The translations under genes and the position numbers were made by a program. A stretch of 64,000 bases of DNA from Vibrio sinaloensis. Lineage in GTDB: Bacteria; Pseudomonadota; Gammaproteobacteria; Enterobacterales; Vibrionaceae. Under the pieces are notes generated by a model. That model did no database searches. It saw nothing but the letters and a program-made list of their open reading frames with translations, and was not told the DNA's origin. Shown piece after piece: positions 36,686 to 46,988 of this stretch (position 1 is its first letter; every line of letters begins with the position of its first letter). Where the stretch lies: the NCBI RefSeq assembly GCF_023195835.1, contig NZ_CP096200.1:806001-870000 (forward strand), written 5' to 3'.

Positions 36686-37417
36686 TTAGAAGTAGTAGTT
36701 AGCTTGCAGCCAAGTTACGGTATCTTCTTTTTTGTCTTTGCCTACCCCTAGTCCATTTTTAACGGTACCTTTGATTTTGCCAGTGTGTTCGACTTTAAAA
36801 CCAACGGAGATGTTGTCTGTCAACATGTAGCCGCCGCCGACTTCAACTTGATTGGTGAACTCTTGGCCTTCAACGTGGTAAGTGGTCTTAGGGTTCGCGT
36901 AGAGCCAGTGGCCGCTATCAAAACCGTACATTGCGTACAAGCCAGCTTGAGCAATGGCACTATCTTTCTCTAGGCCAATCTTGTTTTTACCATCTTTAGA
37001 TGCGCTGTAACCTGCAGAGAGCATTGGGAACACCATTACGTTGTCGGTTACGGTGAACTTGTAGATTGCACCACCAAGAACCGTAGTGCTGTCTGCGCTG
37101 CCCATTACATCCACAGAGTAGCCAAGGCCATCGGTGACGTGGAAGTAGCGACCGCGGTAGTTAAATGCGTCTTTGCTATCTGGGCGTTTGCCATCGGCGT
37201 CTTTGGTGTTGTCAAAACCTAAGTCGAGTTGGAAGATGTTAGCGCCTGCGCCGTACATCATATTCACTTGACCTTTGTCTTGGGTACCACTGATACCTAC
37301 AGTAGAGAAGCTCGCGGTCGGATCACCGTAGTTCACTTCTTGTTGCTCAGGAGCTTGGTTTGCCATTGCGCCAGCACTGATGCCTGCGAGTAGTAATGCT
37401 AATAGAGATCTTTTCAT
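36686..37417 (-). CDS. Small outer-membrane beta-barrel protein
   Basis: A 243-residue protein with a signal peptide (KRSLLALLLAGISAGAMA) and alternating beta strands ending in QANYYF, the terminal aromatic pattern of outer-membrane barrels. I do not recognise a named family; size suggests an eight- to ten-strand barrel. ATG at 37417 has AGGA nine bases upstream; the longer frame to 37471 would put extra residues before the signal peptide. It is the first of four consecutive minus-strand genes for barrel-like proteins. Confidence 0.8.
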   Translation of the reverse strand: MKRSLLALLLAGISAGAMANQAPEQQEVNYGDPTASFSTVGISGTQDKGQVNMMYGAGANIFQLDLGFDNTKDADGKRPDSKDAFNYRGRYFHVTDGLGYSVDVMGSADSTTVLGGAIYKFTVTDNVMVFPMLSAGYSASKDGKNKIGLEKDSAIAQAGLYAMYGFDSGHWLYANPKTTYHVEGQEFTNQVEVGGGYMLTDNISVGFKVEHTGKIKGTVKNGLGVGKDKKEDTVTWLQANYYF

Positions 37418-37555
37418 GGGGGTATATCCTAGTTCGTTTAAGTTGGAGCTATTATGTATCGGACGAGGCAAATGGTTAAATTAATAACTATTCGATATTT
37501 ATATGGATGGTGCAATTTCTCTATTGACGGGGTGTCAATGATTGCTGGTGTGAAT

Positions 37556-37585
37556 AAAAAAGGCCTGCGCGAATGCAACAGGCCT
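37556..37585 (-). terminator. Terminator of the Omp85-like barrel gene
   Basis: Minus-strand AGGCCTG (37585-37579) and CAGGCCT (37567-37561) form a seven-bp stem with an 11-base loop and a five-U tract. Confidence 0.75.
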
Positions 37586-37618
37586 GACTGATAGAGTGAT
37601 GATATGAACGAAGTTGAG

Positions 37619-38782
37619 TTACCAAGCGCCGCCGAACTGAATATACACCGCGGTCTCTTTTGGTCCAGTGGCGACATCGAGGCCAGTAGTTAAGCCTAAT
37701 TGGCGAGCAATTAAGTAACGAAAACCTGCGCCACCTGCTTGATGCCATTTTAGATCTTCAGCTTGGGTGTCATTCTCAAACGCCGCACCGGCACCGGTAA
37801 AGCCAAGTACCGTCCAGCGGTCATCAATATCGTAACTGACCTCAACTTCGGCTACGGCAGTATTGCTGGCCTGAATGGACATGGCGGCTATCCCTCTTAA
37901 ATCTACAAACGGACGGGCATAAAAGGTGTAGTCGCCTTCAACACGTTTAACATCGCCGCGCAGAGCTAGCCCCCACTTGTCTGATAGGCGGCGATAATTG
38001 TGTACATAGCCGTGATACTTGGTGTATTTGTCATCGCCGCTACTCGCACCATCGTGCACGTTGACTGAGTGGTAATTGACCTTCACTCCGGCTTTGGTAC
38101 CGACATTGGGCGCAAACTGATGGTCACGATTATCGTAAGTCAGCTTAAAGGCGATATCGCTGTCAGAGAGCTCTTGTGGCACAGGTTCACCAACGAGGTG
38201 ATCAACCAATGGCATGCTATTTTTGGTCGCCATATAGGTATAGCTCGCTCCAGCAAAAAAGTTACTTTCACCGAGTCTGACGTCGATATCTTGAAAAAAG
38301 TACACCGCATCGGAGTTCACCTCGACATTCGCCGAGTCGACCAAGTTATATTTAAGGTTGACGTCGGCTTTAAACAACCCACCCAGGTAACGAACCTTGT
38401 CGTCAAACCAGTTGCCAGAGTGAAAACCACCGTACACTTTAGTGCCATTGTCGGTGGCGAGCCCAACTAAGCCAGAGACACTTGACGGAATGTTGGCCAC
38501 CTCTTCACCGGCTAAACGCGCTTGTTTACGTTGCTCCGATTCATGGAAGAACAGCAGTGCACCGCCGCCACCAACGCCAACGGCAGGATCTGTAACCATG
38601 ATTGGCATTGGCAAAAAACCGGTCGCGTTGTCGAGAATAAATTGACTGGCATCCATTCGGCCATCTTGCGGATCGCTAAATTGGTCAAGTAGCCCAGCGT
38701 TAGAGGTGTACGAGGCGCTGCACAACGCCAGAGCCAAGCTGAGTTTGGTCAGTGTTGACCATGTAGATGTAGATGAGTTCAT
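37619..38782 (-). CDS. BamA/TamA (Omp85)-like outer-membrane barrel lacking POTRA domains
   Basis: A 387-residue secreted protein (signal peptide near LALALCSASYTSNA) that is almost entirely beta-barrel and ends in YIQFGGAW. The glycine-rich start of the barrel (DPAVGVGGGGALLFF) and the strand DNRDHQFAPNVGTKAGVKVNYHS fit the bacterial surface antigen/Omp85 barrel. No POTRA domains precede the barrel; true BamA or TamA would need 200-400 more residues. Its role is unknown. It has its own terminator, and its promoter would lie in 38783-38920. Confidence 0.75.
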   Translation of the reverse strand: MNSSTSTWSTLTKLSLALALCSASYTSNAGLLDQFSDPQDGRMDASQFILDNATGFLPMPIMVTDPAVGVGGGGALLFFHESEQRKQARLAGEEVANIPSSVSGLVGLATDNGTKVYGGFHSGNWFDDKVRYLGGLFKADVNLKYNLVDSANVEVNSDAVYFFQDIDVRLGESNFFAGASYTYMATKNSMPLVDHLVGEPVPQELSDSDIAFKLTYDNRDHQFAPNVGTKAGVKVNYHSVNVHDGASSGDDKYTKYHGYVHNYRRLSDKWGLALRGDVKRVEGDYTFYARPFVDLRGIAAMSIQASNTAVAEVEVSYDIDDRWTVLGFTGAGAAFENDTQAEDLKWHQAGGAGFRYLIARQLGLTTGLDVATGPKETAVYIQFGGAW

Positions 38783-38920
38783 AATAAACCTGCATGAAAT
38801 AAGTCGGTATCAAGAGTTGATGCTCCATTGCTTAGTTGGCTCTTGATGGTCAATCACGCTGGTCCTTGAGCGAGAGTCGTATGACGCGCCAAGCGTGAAC
38901 AAGGCGCGTAGAGTTCTAAA

Positions 38921-40222
38921 TTAAAAACGGTTGGCGAAGCTCAGCACCACTGAGTCTGAATGATACTTGGCCGACACACTGCGCCAATCGCTGCGTGATG
39001 TCGCGTACTTAAGGCCAAAATCCCACTCGTCGTTTAGGGCATAATTTAGGCCCGCCTCGGCGTAGGAGACATTGTTGCTGCCGGCAAATTGGTATTGCCC
39101 AGTGGCGAATGCAGACAGCCCGCCAATCAACTGATAGCTGATTTTACCGGTCAAAGATGGCATCAGTTCGATACCGCCCTCTTTGGCATATTGGCCACCG
39201 CGCAAATAATCCGCCTCAAGCTCGACTAAATAGCCGTATAGGCCAGCCCCGGCTGAAAGCTTGAGATCGTCGTTAACTTGATAGTGTTGGTAGTACGAAC
39301 CACCGACACTCCATTGTTTGAAGGCAATGTAAACATCAGAGCCATCGTTGTAGACTTTGTTGTCAACGCTGAAATTGCCACTCGCTGTACCAAAGCGACG
39401 TGTCTCACTTGGCATCAGTTGGATATCAAATGAGCTGTCGTCGTCCAGTTGATACTCGTAAGTGACGGCAGAGAACGGCTGGTGGTCATCGACTAACTGT
39501 GAGTTAGGCATCAAATCTTGCGCGCCAAGTTCACGCAATGAATCGGTGGTGTTAAAGCCGACGTCAAGCTGGAAACGCTGACGGCGCTCTTTCTTCAGTG
39601 CACCCGTACCACGCTCGCGCCCTTGGTCGTACTGCAAGGCTTTGTCGCTGATAGAAACCCCTAAGGTTAGGCCTCCATCGCCATTTGGCGCTGCCGAGAA
39701 AGCCACGCCATCATTGGTATAAGGGCTGACGAAAAATTGATTGACTAAAAAGCCAATACTGGCGCCCGCTAGGACATCGTCAGCATAGTGACGGTTACCA
39801 TGTACCCGGCTTGCCGCGACAAAGGTCGCGCCAGCATAAGCTGGGAGCCCCCACGCTGCGCCGTAGCGACTGTGCAAGAAGGCGGCACCAGAGAAGGCCC
39901 CGGCTGCGTGGCCAGACGGGAACGACTTGTAACTCGCGCCCGCTATGTCTGAGTTGGGACGATAACGACCAACGGTATTTTTGGTTATCTCGGTAATGGT
40001 TTGCGCGGCAATGACCGAAAAGGTTAATTGTTTGGCGCCTTCAAAATCGTCATAAATCCAAGAGGCGAGCAAACCTGTGGCTGGGATAGCAATGACTAAG
40101 ACATCACCCGCTTCAACAATGTCGTCGTCGACCGATTTGTTGATCGCGTTGAAATCTTGTGCCTGTGCTGAAACACTGAGCAGCGAGGCGAGAATAGCAG
40201 AGCAAAGTATCGATTTTTTCAT
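38921..40222 (-). CDS. PAP2 phosphatase fused to an outer-membrane beta-barrel, copy 1
   Basis: A 433-residue secreted protein. After a signal peptide (SILCSAILASLLSVSAQA) comes a complete PAP2 acid phosphatase motif set: K-X6-RP (KNTVGRYRP), PSGH (SFPSGHAAG) and SR-X5-H-X3-D (SRVHGNRHYADD). From about residue 195 to the end lie alternating amphipathic strands finishing in VVLSFANRF, as in an outer-membrane barrel. It would act on lipid or small phosphate esters at the outer membrane. It is a paralogue of the next gene, 21 bases away in the same operon. Confidence 0.82.
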   Translation of the reverse strand: MKKSILCSAILASLLSVSAQAQDFNAINKSVDDDIVEAGDVLVIAIPATGLLASWIYDDFEGAKQLTFSVIAAQTITEITKNTVGRYRPNSDIAGASYKSFPSGHAAGAFSGAAFLHSRYGAAWGLPAYAGATFVAASRVHGNRHYADDVLAGASIGFLVNQFFVSPYTNDGVAFSAAPNGDGGLTLGVSISDKALQYDQGRERGTGALKKERRQRFQLDVGFNTTDSLRELGAQDLMPNSQLVDDHQPFSAVTYEYQLDDDSSFDIQLMPSETRRFGTASGNFSVDNKVYNDGSDVYIAFKQWSVGGSYYQHYQVNDDLKLSAGAGLYGYLVELEADYLRGGQYAKEGGIELMPSLTGKISYQLIGGLSAFATGQYQFAGSNNVSYAEAGLNYALNDEWDFGLKYATSRSDWRSVSAKYHSDSVVLSFANRF

Positions 40223-40243
40223 AACAGCGATTCCCTTAGCCGA

Positions 40244-41524
40244 TTAAAAGTGGTTGGTAACAGACAGCACGACAGATTCGGATTTAAAGCGCACTTTTGA
40301 CTTACCCCAACGGTTGTCGGTGTAAGCGTATTTCATCGCCACGTCCCACTCGGGATTGATGGTGTAGTTTACCCCGGCCTCTGAGGCGAAAGCGCGGTCA
40401 TCGCTAAGTGCTTGGAAGTCGAACTTGCCACGCAGTGACCAATCTTGATGGAACTGATAATCCAGCTTACCAGTAAAAGACGGCAAAACAGGATACGAGG
40501 TTAACGCTGCGTGCGCGCCACCATTGCTGCGATCGGCTTCAAGTTCGATCAAGTAGGCGTAAAGTCCGGCGCCGGCAGAGAGAGTGAGTTGATCGTTGAG
40601 CTCGAAGTGCTTGATGTAAGACGCGCCAGTACTCCATTGGCGTAAAGCCAGGAAGACTTCTTCTCCCGCCGTGTACGTGACGTTGTCGAGTTGAAAACCT
40701 TCTGTTACCTTGCCCGAACGACGGGTTTCATTGGGTGATAGCAGCACTTCGAGTGAGGTGCTGTCATCAATTTTGTACTCATACAGCGCAGTGGCATACG
40801 GTTGATACGGGTCGAGTGGCGCTGAGTTTTTAATCGTCTGGTTGGCGCCCAGATCCGCCATGGTATCGTAAGTGTTAAAACCAATATCCAACGTAAATGA
40901 GTGACGTTTCTTGCTCGGATAGGTTGGGTTGTTGCGCTGCCGATCGCTCTCGTAATCAAGCGCTTCATTGGTCACGCTGACATTAAGCATCATGCCATCT
41001 TTCATTGGGGCCGCGCCAAAACTCACCCCTTCAGGCGTATATTCAGAGACAAAAAATTGATTGGTCAAAAAGGCAATGCCAGCGCCAGCCAATACATCGT
41101 CAGCGTAGTGTCGGTTGCCATGAATTCGACTCATTCCAACAAAAGTCGCCGCTGCATAGCCAGGAATACCCCATTTAGCGCCATAGCGGGTTTGCAAGAA
41201 TGCTGCGCCTGAGAAAGCAGCGGCGGTATGCCCTGAGGGGAATGAGGCGGTATTGGATGCATTGGGGCGGATACGACCAACGGCAAACTTACCTGCTTGC
41301 ACGATACCTACGGTCGTCGCTAGTGAGTAAGTTAACTGTTTAGCGCCCTCAGCATCATCATACAGCCACGCCGCCAACAAGCCGGTTGCCGGCACGGCGA
41401 TTTGAATGTAGTCACCGGCGACGACATAGTCATCGTTAGTGTTATCTGTGATTGCATTGTTTGCCACTGCATAGCCACTGGTCAATGCCAAACCGATGGC
41501 TGTTGAAATTAGACGTCTGTTCAT
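40244..41524 (-). CDS. PAP2 phosphatase fused to an outer-membrane beta-barrel, copy 2
   Basis: A 426-residue paralogue of the neighbouring gene, and first in the two-gene operon. It has a signal peptide (STAIGLALTSGYAVA), the motifs K-X6-RP (KFAVGRIRP), PSGH (SFPSGHTAA) and SR-X5-H-X3-D (SRIHGNRHYADD), then a barrel-like half ending in VVLSVTNHF. ATG at 41524 is preferred to the GTG at 41533. A strong CRP site lies about 100 bases upstream, so the pair is probably cAMP-CRP controlled. The substrate is unknown; lipid A or undecaprenyl pyrophosphate are options. Confidence 0.82.
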   Translation of the reverse strand: MNRRLISTAIGLALTSGYAVANNAITDNTNDDYVVAGDYIQIAVPATGLLAAWLYDDAEGAKQLTYSLATTVGIVQAGKFAVGRIRPNASNTASFPSGHTAAAFSGAAFLQTRYGAKWGIPGYAAATFVGMSRIHGNRHYADDVLAGAGIAFLTNQFFVSEYTPEGVSFGAAPMKDGMMLNVSVTNEALDYESDRQRNNPTYPSKKRHSFTLDIGFNTYDTMADLGANQTIKNSAPLDPYQPYATALYEYKIDDSTSLEVLLSPNETRRSGKVTEGFQLDNVTYTAGEEVFLALRQWSTGASYIKHFELNDQLTLSAGAGLYAYLIELEADRSNGGAHAALTSYPVLPSFTGKLDYQFHQDWSLRGKFDFQALSDDRAFASEAGVNYTINPEWDVAMKYAYTDNRWGKSKVRFKSESVVLSVTNHF

Positions 41525-41620
41525 CCGAAACACCGTATAGGTTGTGAATTTAATTCGCTTATTTTGTTAATTAAACTAACGCACATGGGTCTAGATTACG
41601 CTATTAAATCCACATCTCCA

Positions 41621-41636
41621 TGTGATTGATATCACG
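41621..41636. promoter_or_regulatory. CRP-binding site upstream of the PAP2-barrel operon
   Basis: TGTGATTGATATCACG matches TGTGA-N6-TCACA at nine of ten positions. It lies about 100 bases before the PAP2-barrel operon and about 290 before the EAL gene. The rest of 41534-41903 is AT-rich, with a short hairpin GGAGTTTTTACTCC near 41790 and nothing else I can name. Confidence 0.75.
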
Positions 41637-41921
41637 CAAATTGTCAACTGCAATAATATTTGCGCTTGTATTGATATTGGTTATGTTTTTTCACTTTGTG
41701 CGGTAGTTATACCTAAAGTAGGCCACTAGAAGACAACTAGGTACTATCAAGATATTTAATAGGTCAATCATTTGGCTTGAAATAATTGGAGTTTTTACTC
41801 CATAGTGTGGCTAACCATTTGTCGTCGGTGAAGAAATCACGTTTTTGTTAACCCCAATATCACAGAGAATCATCTTTGCGCTATGCTGCATAGATAGCGT
41901 GTAATGATCAGAGAGCCAAAA

Positions 41922-42689
41922 ATGACCCAAGAATCAGACATTGAGTTTCCAGCTAAATGTGAGCAATGTGAGTGTCGTAAAACTAAAATGGGCGACTTTA
42001 CCATGGCGTTTCAGCCCATTTGGGACTTAAAGCAACAGCAACTGTTTGGATACGAAGCGTTAGTCAGGGGGGTTAATAATGAGTCGGCTTTTCATGTGTT
42101 GTCTCAAGTAAATGACGAAAACAAATACCATTTTGACCAGCAGTGTCGCGCCAAAGCCATCAAACTGGCTGCAGACCTCGGACTCGATACCATTTTAAGC
42201 ATCAACTTTTTACCCAATGCAGTTTACGAGCCACAGCAATGTCTTGCGACCACGCTCAGGTTGGCCGACAAATACGATTTCCCACTCAATCGGATCATGT
42301 TTGAGTTTACCGAAGTGGAGAAGATGCGTGACACCGAACATCTGAGAAATATCGTCGAATGTTACCGAAAGCTTGGTTTTTTAACCGCCATCGATGATTT
42401 TGGCGCCGGTTACTCAGGCTTGGGATTGTTAGCCGATTTTCAACCCAATATTGCTAAGTTAGATATGGCGTTGATTCGTGATATTGACTCATCAACCAGC
42501 CGCCAGGTGATTGTCAAAAACTGTGTCAATATGTTTAAACAGCTCAATATCACGGTGCTGGCTGAGGGGGTAGAAACCGAAGAGGAGCTAGCGTATCTCA
42601 AAACTTTAGAGGTTGATTTGGTACAAGGATACCTGATTGCCAAACCAGGGTTTGAGAGCTTGCCGCAACCTGATTTATCCAAGTTGTGA
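41922..42689 (+). CDS. EAL-domain c-di-GMP phosphodiesterase
   Basis: A 255-residue stand-alone EAL protein that would hydrolyse c-di-GMP to pGpG. The residues for activity are present: EALVR (motif 1), NFLPN, EFTE, AIDDFGAGYSG (both Asp), KLDM, AEGVE and VQGYL. The N terminus has a short Cys cluster CEQCECRK (C-X2-C-X-C) that could bind a metal or respond to redox. ATG at 41922 is preferred; an ATG lies six codons upstream. It is monocistronic. Confidence 0.92.
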   Translation: MTQESDIEFPAKCEQCECRKTKMGDFTMAFQPIWDLKQQQLFGYEALVRGVNNESAFHVLSQVNDENKYHFDQQCRAKAIKLAADLGLDTILSINFLPNAVYEPQQCLATTLRLADKYDFPLNRIMFEFTEVEKMRDTEHLRNIVECYRKLGFLTAIDDFGAGYSGLGLLADFQPNIAKLDMALIRDIDSSTSRQVIVKNCVNMFKQLNITVLAEGVETEEELAYLKTLEVDLVQGYLIAKPGFESLPQPDLSKL

Positions 42690-42768
42690 TGCGCTTCGGT
42701 AATGATTAAAGGTGGACATGTTCCGCCTTTTTTATTGTCTCGATAAAAATTTTTTATCAATTCTAACT

Positions 42769-42797
42769 CTTGAAGTCGCACACTCTGCCCCTATTTT
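42769..42797 (+). promoter_or_regulatory. Sigma-32 heat-shock promoter of groES2-groEL2
   Basis: CTTGAA (42769-42774) and CCCCTATTTT (42788-42797) with a 13-base spacer match the sigma-32 consensus CTTGAA-N13-15-CCCCATNT. An imperfect hairpin TCGGGAC...GTCCGA lies in the leader at 42803-42825. Confidence 0.8.
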
Positions 42798-42878
42798 AAT
42801 CCTCGGGACCCGAAGAGGAGTCCGAAACTAGTATCTCATTTGTCTTTTATTTATTGGTTCAAGTAGGAGGCACTCTCA

Positions 42879-43169
42879 ATGAACATTCGTCCTTTAAATG
42901 ACAAGTTGATTGTTGAACGACAAGACGTTGAACAGCAATCTGAAGGAGGAATCGTCTTAACTTCTCAGTCTGTTAAACCTTCGAATCGTGGCAAAGTCGT
43001 GGCTGTTGGTCTGGGTAAACGCCTAGACAATGGCGATCGTGCATCGATGGAAGTCAAAGTAGGTGATCAGATTATTTTCAATGATGGCTATGGCGTAAAA
43101 ACAGAGAAAATCGACGGTAATGAGTACCTGATTTTGTCTGAGTCTGATGTATTGGCCATTGTAGAGTAA
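42879..43169 (+). CDS. groES2: Co-chaperonin GroES, second copy
   Basis: The 96-residue lid of the GroEL folding chamber. It has [15 protein letters not shown], the mobile loop [24 protein letters not shown], and the C-terminal strand [21 protein letters not shown] precedes the ATG. It is the first gene of a two-gene operon with groEL under a sigma-32 promoter. Vibrios carry a main groESL on chromosome I and a second on chromosome II; the features here fit the second. Confidence 0.95.
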   Translation: MNIRPLNDKLIVERQDVEQQSEGGIVLTSQSVKPSNRGKVVAVGLGKRLDNGDRASMEVKVGDQIIFNDGYGVKTEKIDGNEYLILSESDVLAIVE

Positions 43170-43192
43170 GTGCTATTTCATTGTTTAGTTAG

Positions 43193-44788
<1,596 letters not shown>

Positions 44789-44812
44789 CACTTTAGCCAT
44801 AATAGAGTAATC

Positions 44813-44838
44813 AAGCGGGCCTCATCGCCCGCTTTTTT
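44813..44838 (+). terminator. groESL2 terminator
   Basis: AAGCGGGC (44813-44820) and GCCCGCTT (44827-44834) pair around six bases, with a T-run. Confidence 0.9.
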
Positions 44839-45053
44839 GTGCTCTGCTCGAAGCGCTAGGACACTAAGATCAACCAGAATAACTATCTGATCATTTTTAC
44901 TGCGGAATTATCGGTATAACTATTTATCCCGGCAGGTTAAATCTCAGCGACAATGCGCGGAATTAGTTGGTTTTTAAAGAAATTAATTGCGCCACGCGGT
45001 TTTTTCATCCATATATTAACAAACTCGACTATTCGCAAAATCAAGGACGCGTG

Positions 45054-45989
45054 ATGAGTGACTTTATTATTTCTCGCTGGAGCTTTTTATCCGCAACAGC
45101 GCAGCTTGAAGCAAACGAGCCTGGGCCGATAGAGGCAAACAACTGGTATCACTGTCAGCGTGATCAACCAGGGTTGCGTCCTTGGTTAATGGAAAATCAA
45201 ATTCCTGAAGGCATTATCGATTCGCTACTCGCCGATGACACCCGCCCGCGCTTTGAGAGCTATGACGATGGCAGTTTTTTGATTATCTTGCGCGGAATCA
45301 ACCTTAACCAAGGCTCTGAGCCAGATGACATGTTGAGTTTGCGCATTCTTTGGTACAAAGGGACGCTGATTTCTACGCGCAAGGTGCCGTCGCGGGCAGT
45401 CTCAACACTGATTAATCAGTTGGAACAGGGCAAAGGGCCCAAAAGCCTTGATGCTGTGTTAGTCACTATGATGAACAGCATCAACCGGTTGATCGCAGAT
45501 TTCCTCACCCCGATTGAAGATAAAATTAATGAGCTGGAAGGGGAGGCGCAGAGTCATCTCGATACCCTCAATCAGCTGCATTTTCGACTCTTGAAGTTGC
45601 GTCGCTATCTAAAGCCGCAACGGTATGTGTTTGAAGATCTGATTAGTGCCGAAGTCACACAGTTAGAGGCGCAAAAGACACAAGTGAAAAACGGCCTAGA
45701 TCTGATTTTGCGCATCAATGAATCGATTGAGTTTTACATGGACCAAATCAATCTCCAGTTGGCCAATGTGGCTCAAAGACAGAGTGAGTTGATGAATCGA
45801 AATACCTATCTTTTTTCGATTATTGCTGGCATCTTCTTGCCCGCGAGTTTTTTTACCGGCCTGCTCGGGGTCAATATTGGCGGTATGCCCGGGGTGGATA
45901 GCCCGACCGCCTTTACTCTGTTCTGCATTGCGCTGGTCATAGTGAGTGTGGCAGAAGTGATTATTTTGAGAAAATTGAGGTTTATTTAG
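45054..45989 (+). CDS. zntB: ZntB-type CorA-family zinc transporter
   Basis: An inner-membrane transporter of about 311 residues of the CorA superfamily, with a large cytoplasmic N-terminal domain and two C-terminal helices. The pore motif is GVNIGGMPG, the ZntB form of CorA's GMN. ATG at 45054 has AAGGA upstream; the open frame to 44967 is rejected. It is the first of three genes; its stop overlaps the next start as TAGTG. Confidence 0.9.
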   Translation: MSDFIISRWSFLSATAQLEANEPGPIEANNWYHCQRDQPGLRPWLMENQIPEGIIDSLLADDTRPRFESYDDGSFLIILRGINLNQGSEPDDMLSLRILWYKGTLISTRKVPSRAVSTLINQLEQGKGPKSLDAVLVTMMNSINRLIADFLTPIEDKINELEGEAQSHLDTLNQLHFRLLKLRRYLKPQRYVFEDLISAEVTQLEAQKTQVKNGLDLILRINESIEFYMDQINLQLANVAQRQSELMNRNTYLFSIIAGIFLPASFFTGLLGVNIGGMPGVDSPTAFTLFCIALVIVSVAEVIILRKLRFI

Positions 45990-46546
45990 TGGAACAATTG
46001 GAGCAGCTTTGGCCGTTAACGTTTGTCAGCAAACAGGCACTACTAGCGACGTTATTGATTGTGGGTTATCTGGTCATACGCCGCTTGGGTCTGCGCTGGA
46101 TTTCTCGTTTAGCGGGTAATAAACGGGTGTCGCTAGAGCGCACTAAGTTTGTGTCGAAAGCGTTTAACTTTATGGCGTTTATACTGTTTGTTTCCTTTTT
46201 TACCATTATTCTCGATTTAGGTTTTGGTGATATATCGCTGTTCCTATCGTCGATTTTCGCGGTCTTGGGGGTGGCACTGTTTGCTCAATGGTCGATACTG
46301 AGCAACTTGACCGCCAGCATATTGATCTTTTTTGTTTTCCCTTACCGAATTGGCGACACGGTCAAAGTGGCAGAAAAGGATGAAGACATCAGTGGTGTGA
46401 TTATTGATATCACCATGTTCCATGTTATTTTGCGCCATGCCAGTGGCAATATCATCACTTACCCCAATAGTTTGATCTTGCAAAAAGGCGTGATCAAAAT
46501 TGTGGCGAAAAACCAAGCCGAAGCGGTCAAAGCTGACGCAGAGTAA
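45989..46546 (+). CDS. Short MscS-family mechanosensitive channel-like protein
   Basis: A 185-residue membrane protein with three helices and the MscS pore helix and beta domain (LFAQWSILSNLTASILIFFVFPYRIGDTVKV). It stops after the beta domain, without the alpha/beta cage that makes MscS about 286 residues. The start is a GTG sharing a base with the zntB stop. Coupling to zntB suggests a role in ion homeostasis rather than a stand-alone osmotic valve. Confidence 0.85.
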   Translation: MEQLEQLWPLTFVSKQALLATLLIVGYLVIRRLGLRWISRLAGNKRVSLERTKFVSKAFNFMAFILFVSFFTIILDLGFGDISLFLSSIFAVLGVALFAQWSILSNLTASILIFFVFPYRIGDTVKVAEKDEDISGVIIDITMFHVILRHASGNIITYPNSLILQKGVIKIVAKNQAEAVKADAE

Positions 46547-46572
46547 GGCATGAATCCGCTAAGGAGTAGAGC

Positions 46573-46974
46573 GTGTCGATGAAGTTAAGCTTTAATTTTG
46601 AAGATGCCGGACAAATTTTTGTCGGCGCGTTCGCATTAGCGGTGCCAATCTCGTTTTCTGAAGAAGCATGGCGCTTGGGCGAGACACTGCCCACCGCTAA
46701 TTTGCTGATGCTCATGGTTTTATCGCTGACATTTTTGACGCTGTTTACTTATGAAAGTGTGTTTCAACGTGATGTTCGCCAGCGTAAAGGCGTGTTTGTA
46801 TTGCGGATTGTGTCAGCATATCTGATGGCGGCACTGGTAGTGGCGTTGGTGTTGGCATGTATTGACCAACTGCCGTTGCTGGAAGACCCGACCACCGCCT
46901 TAAAGCGAATCATTGTCATCACTATGCCCGCGTCCATGGGCGCAATCGTGGTCGATAGCTTTGATAAAGAGTAG
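46573..46974 (+). CDS. DUF2391 membrane protein
   Basis: A 133-residue protein with about four helices, opening with DAGQIFVGAFALAVPISFSEEAW, the signature of the DUF2391 family of unknown function. The GTG start has AAGGAG six bases upstream. It lies 26 bases after the MscS-like gene and is the third gene of the zntB operon. Confidence 0.82.
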   Translation: MSMKLSFNFEDAGQIFVGAFALAVPISFSEEAWRLGETLPTANLLMLMVLSLTFLTLFTYESVFQRDVRQRKGVFVLRIVSAYLMAALVVALVLACIDQLPLLEDPTTALKRIIVITMPASMGAIVVDSFDKE

Positions 46975-46988
46975 TGCCCACAACGGTG

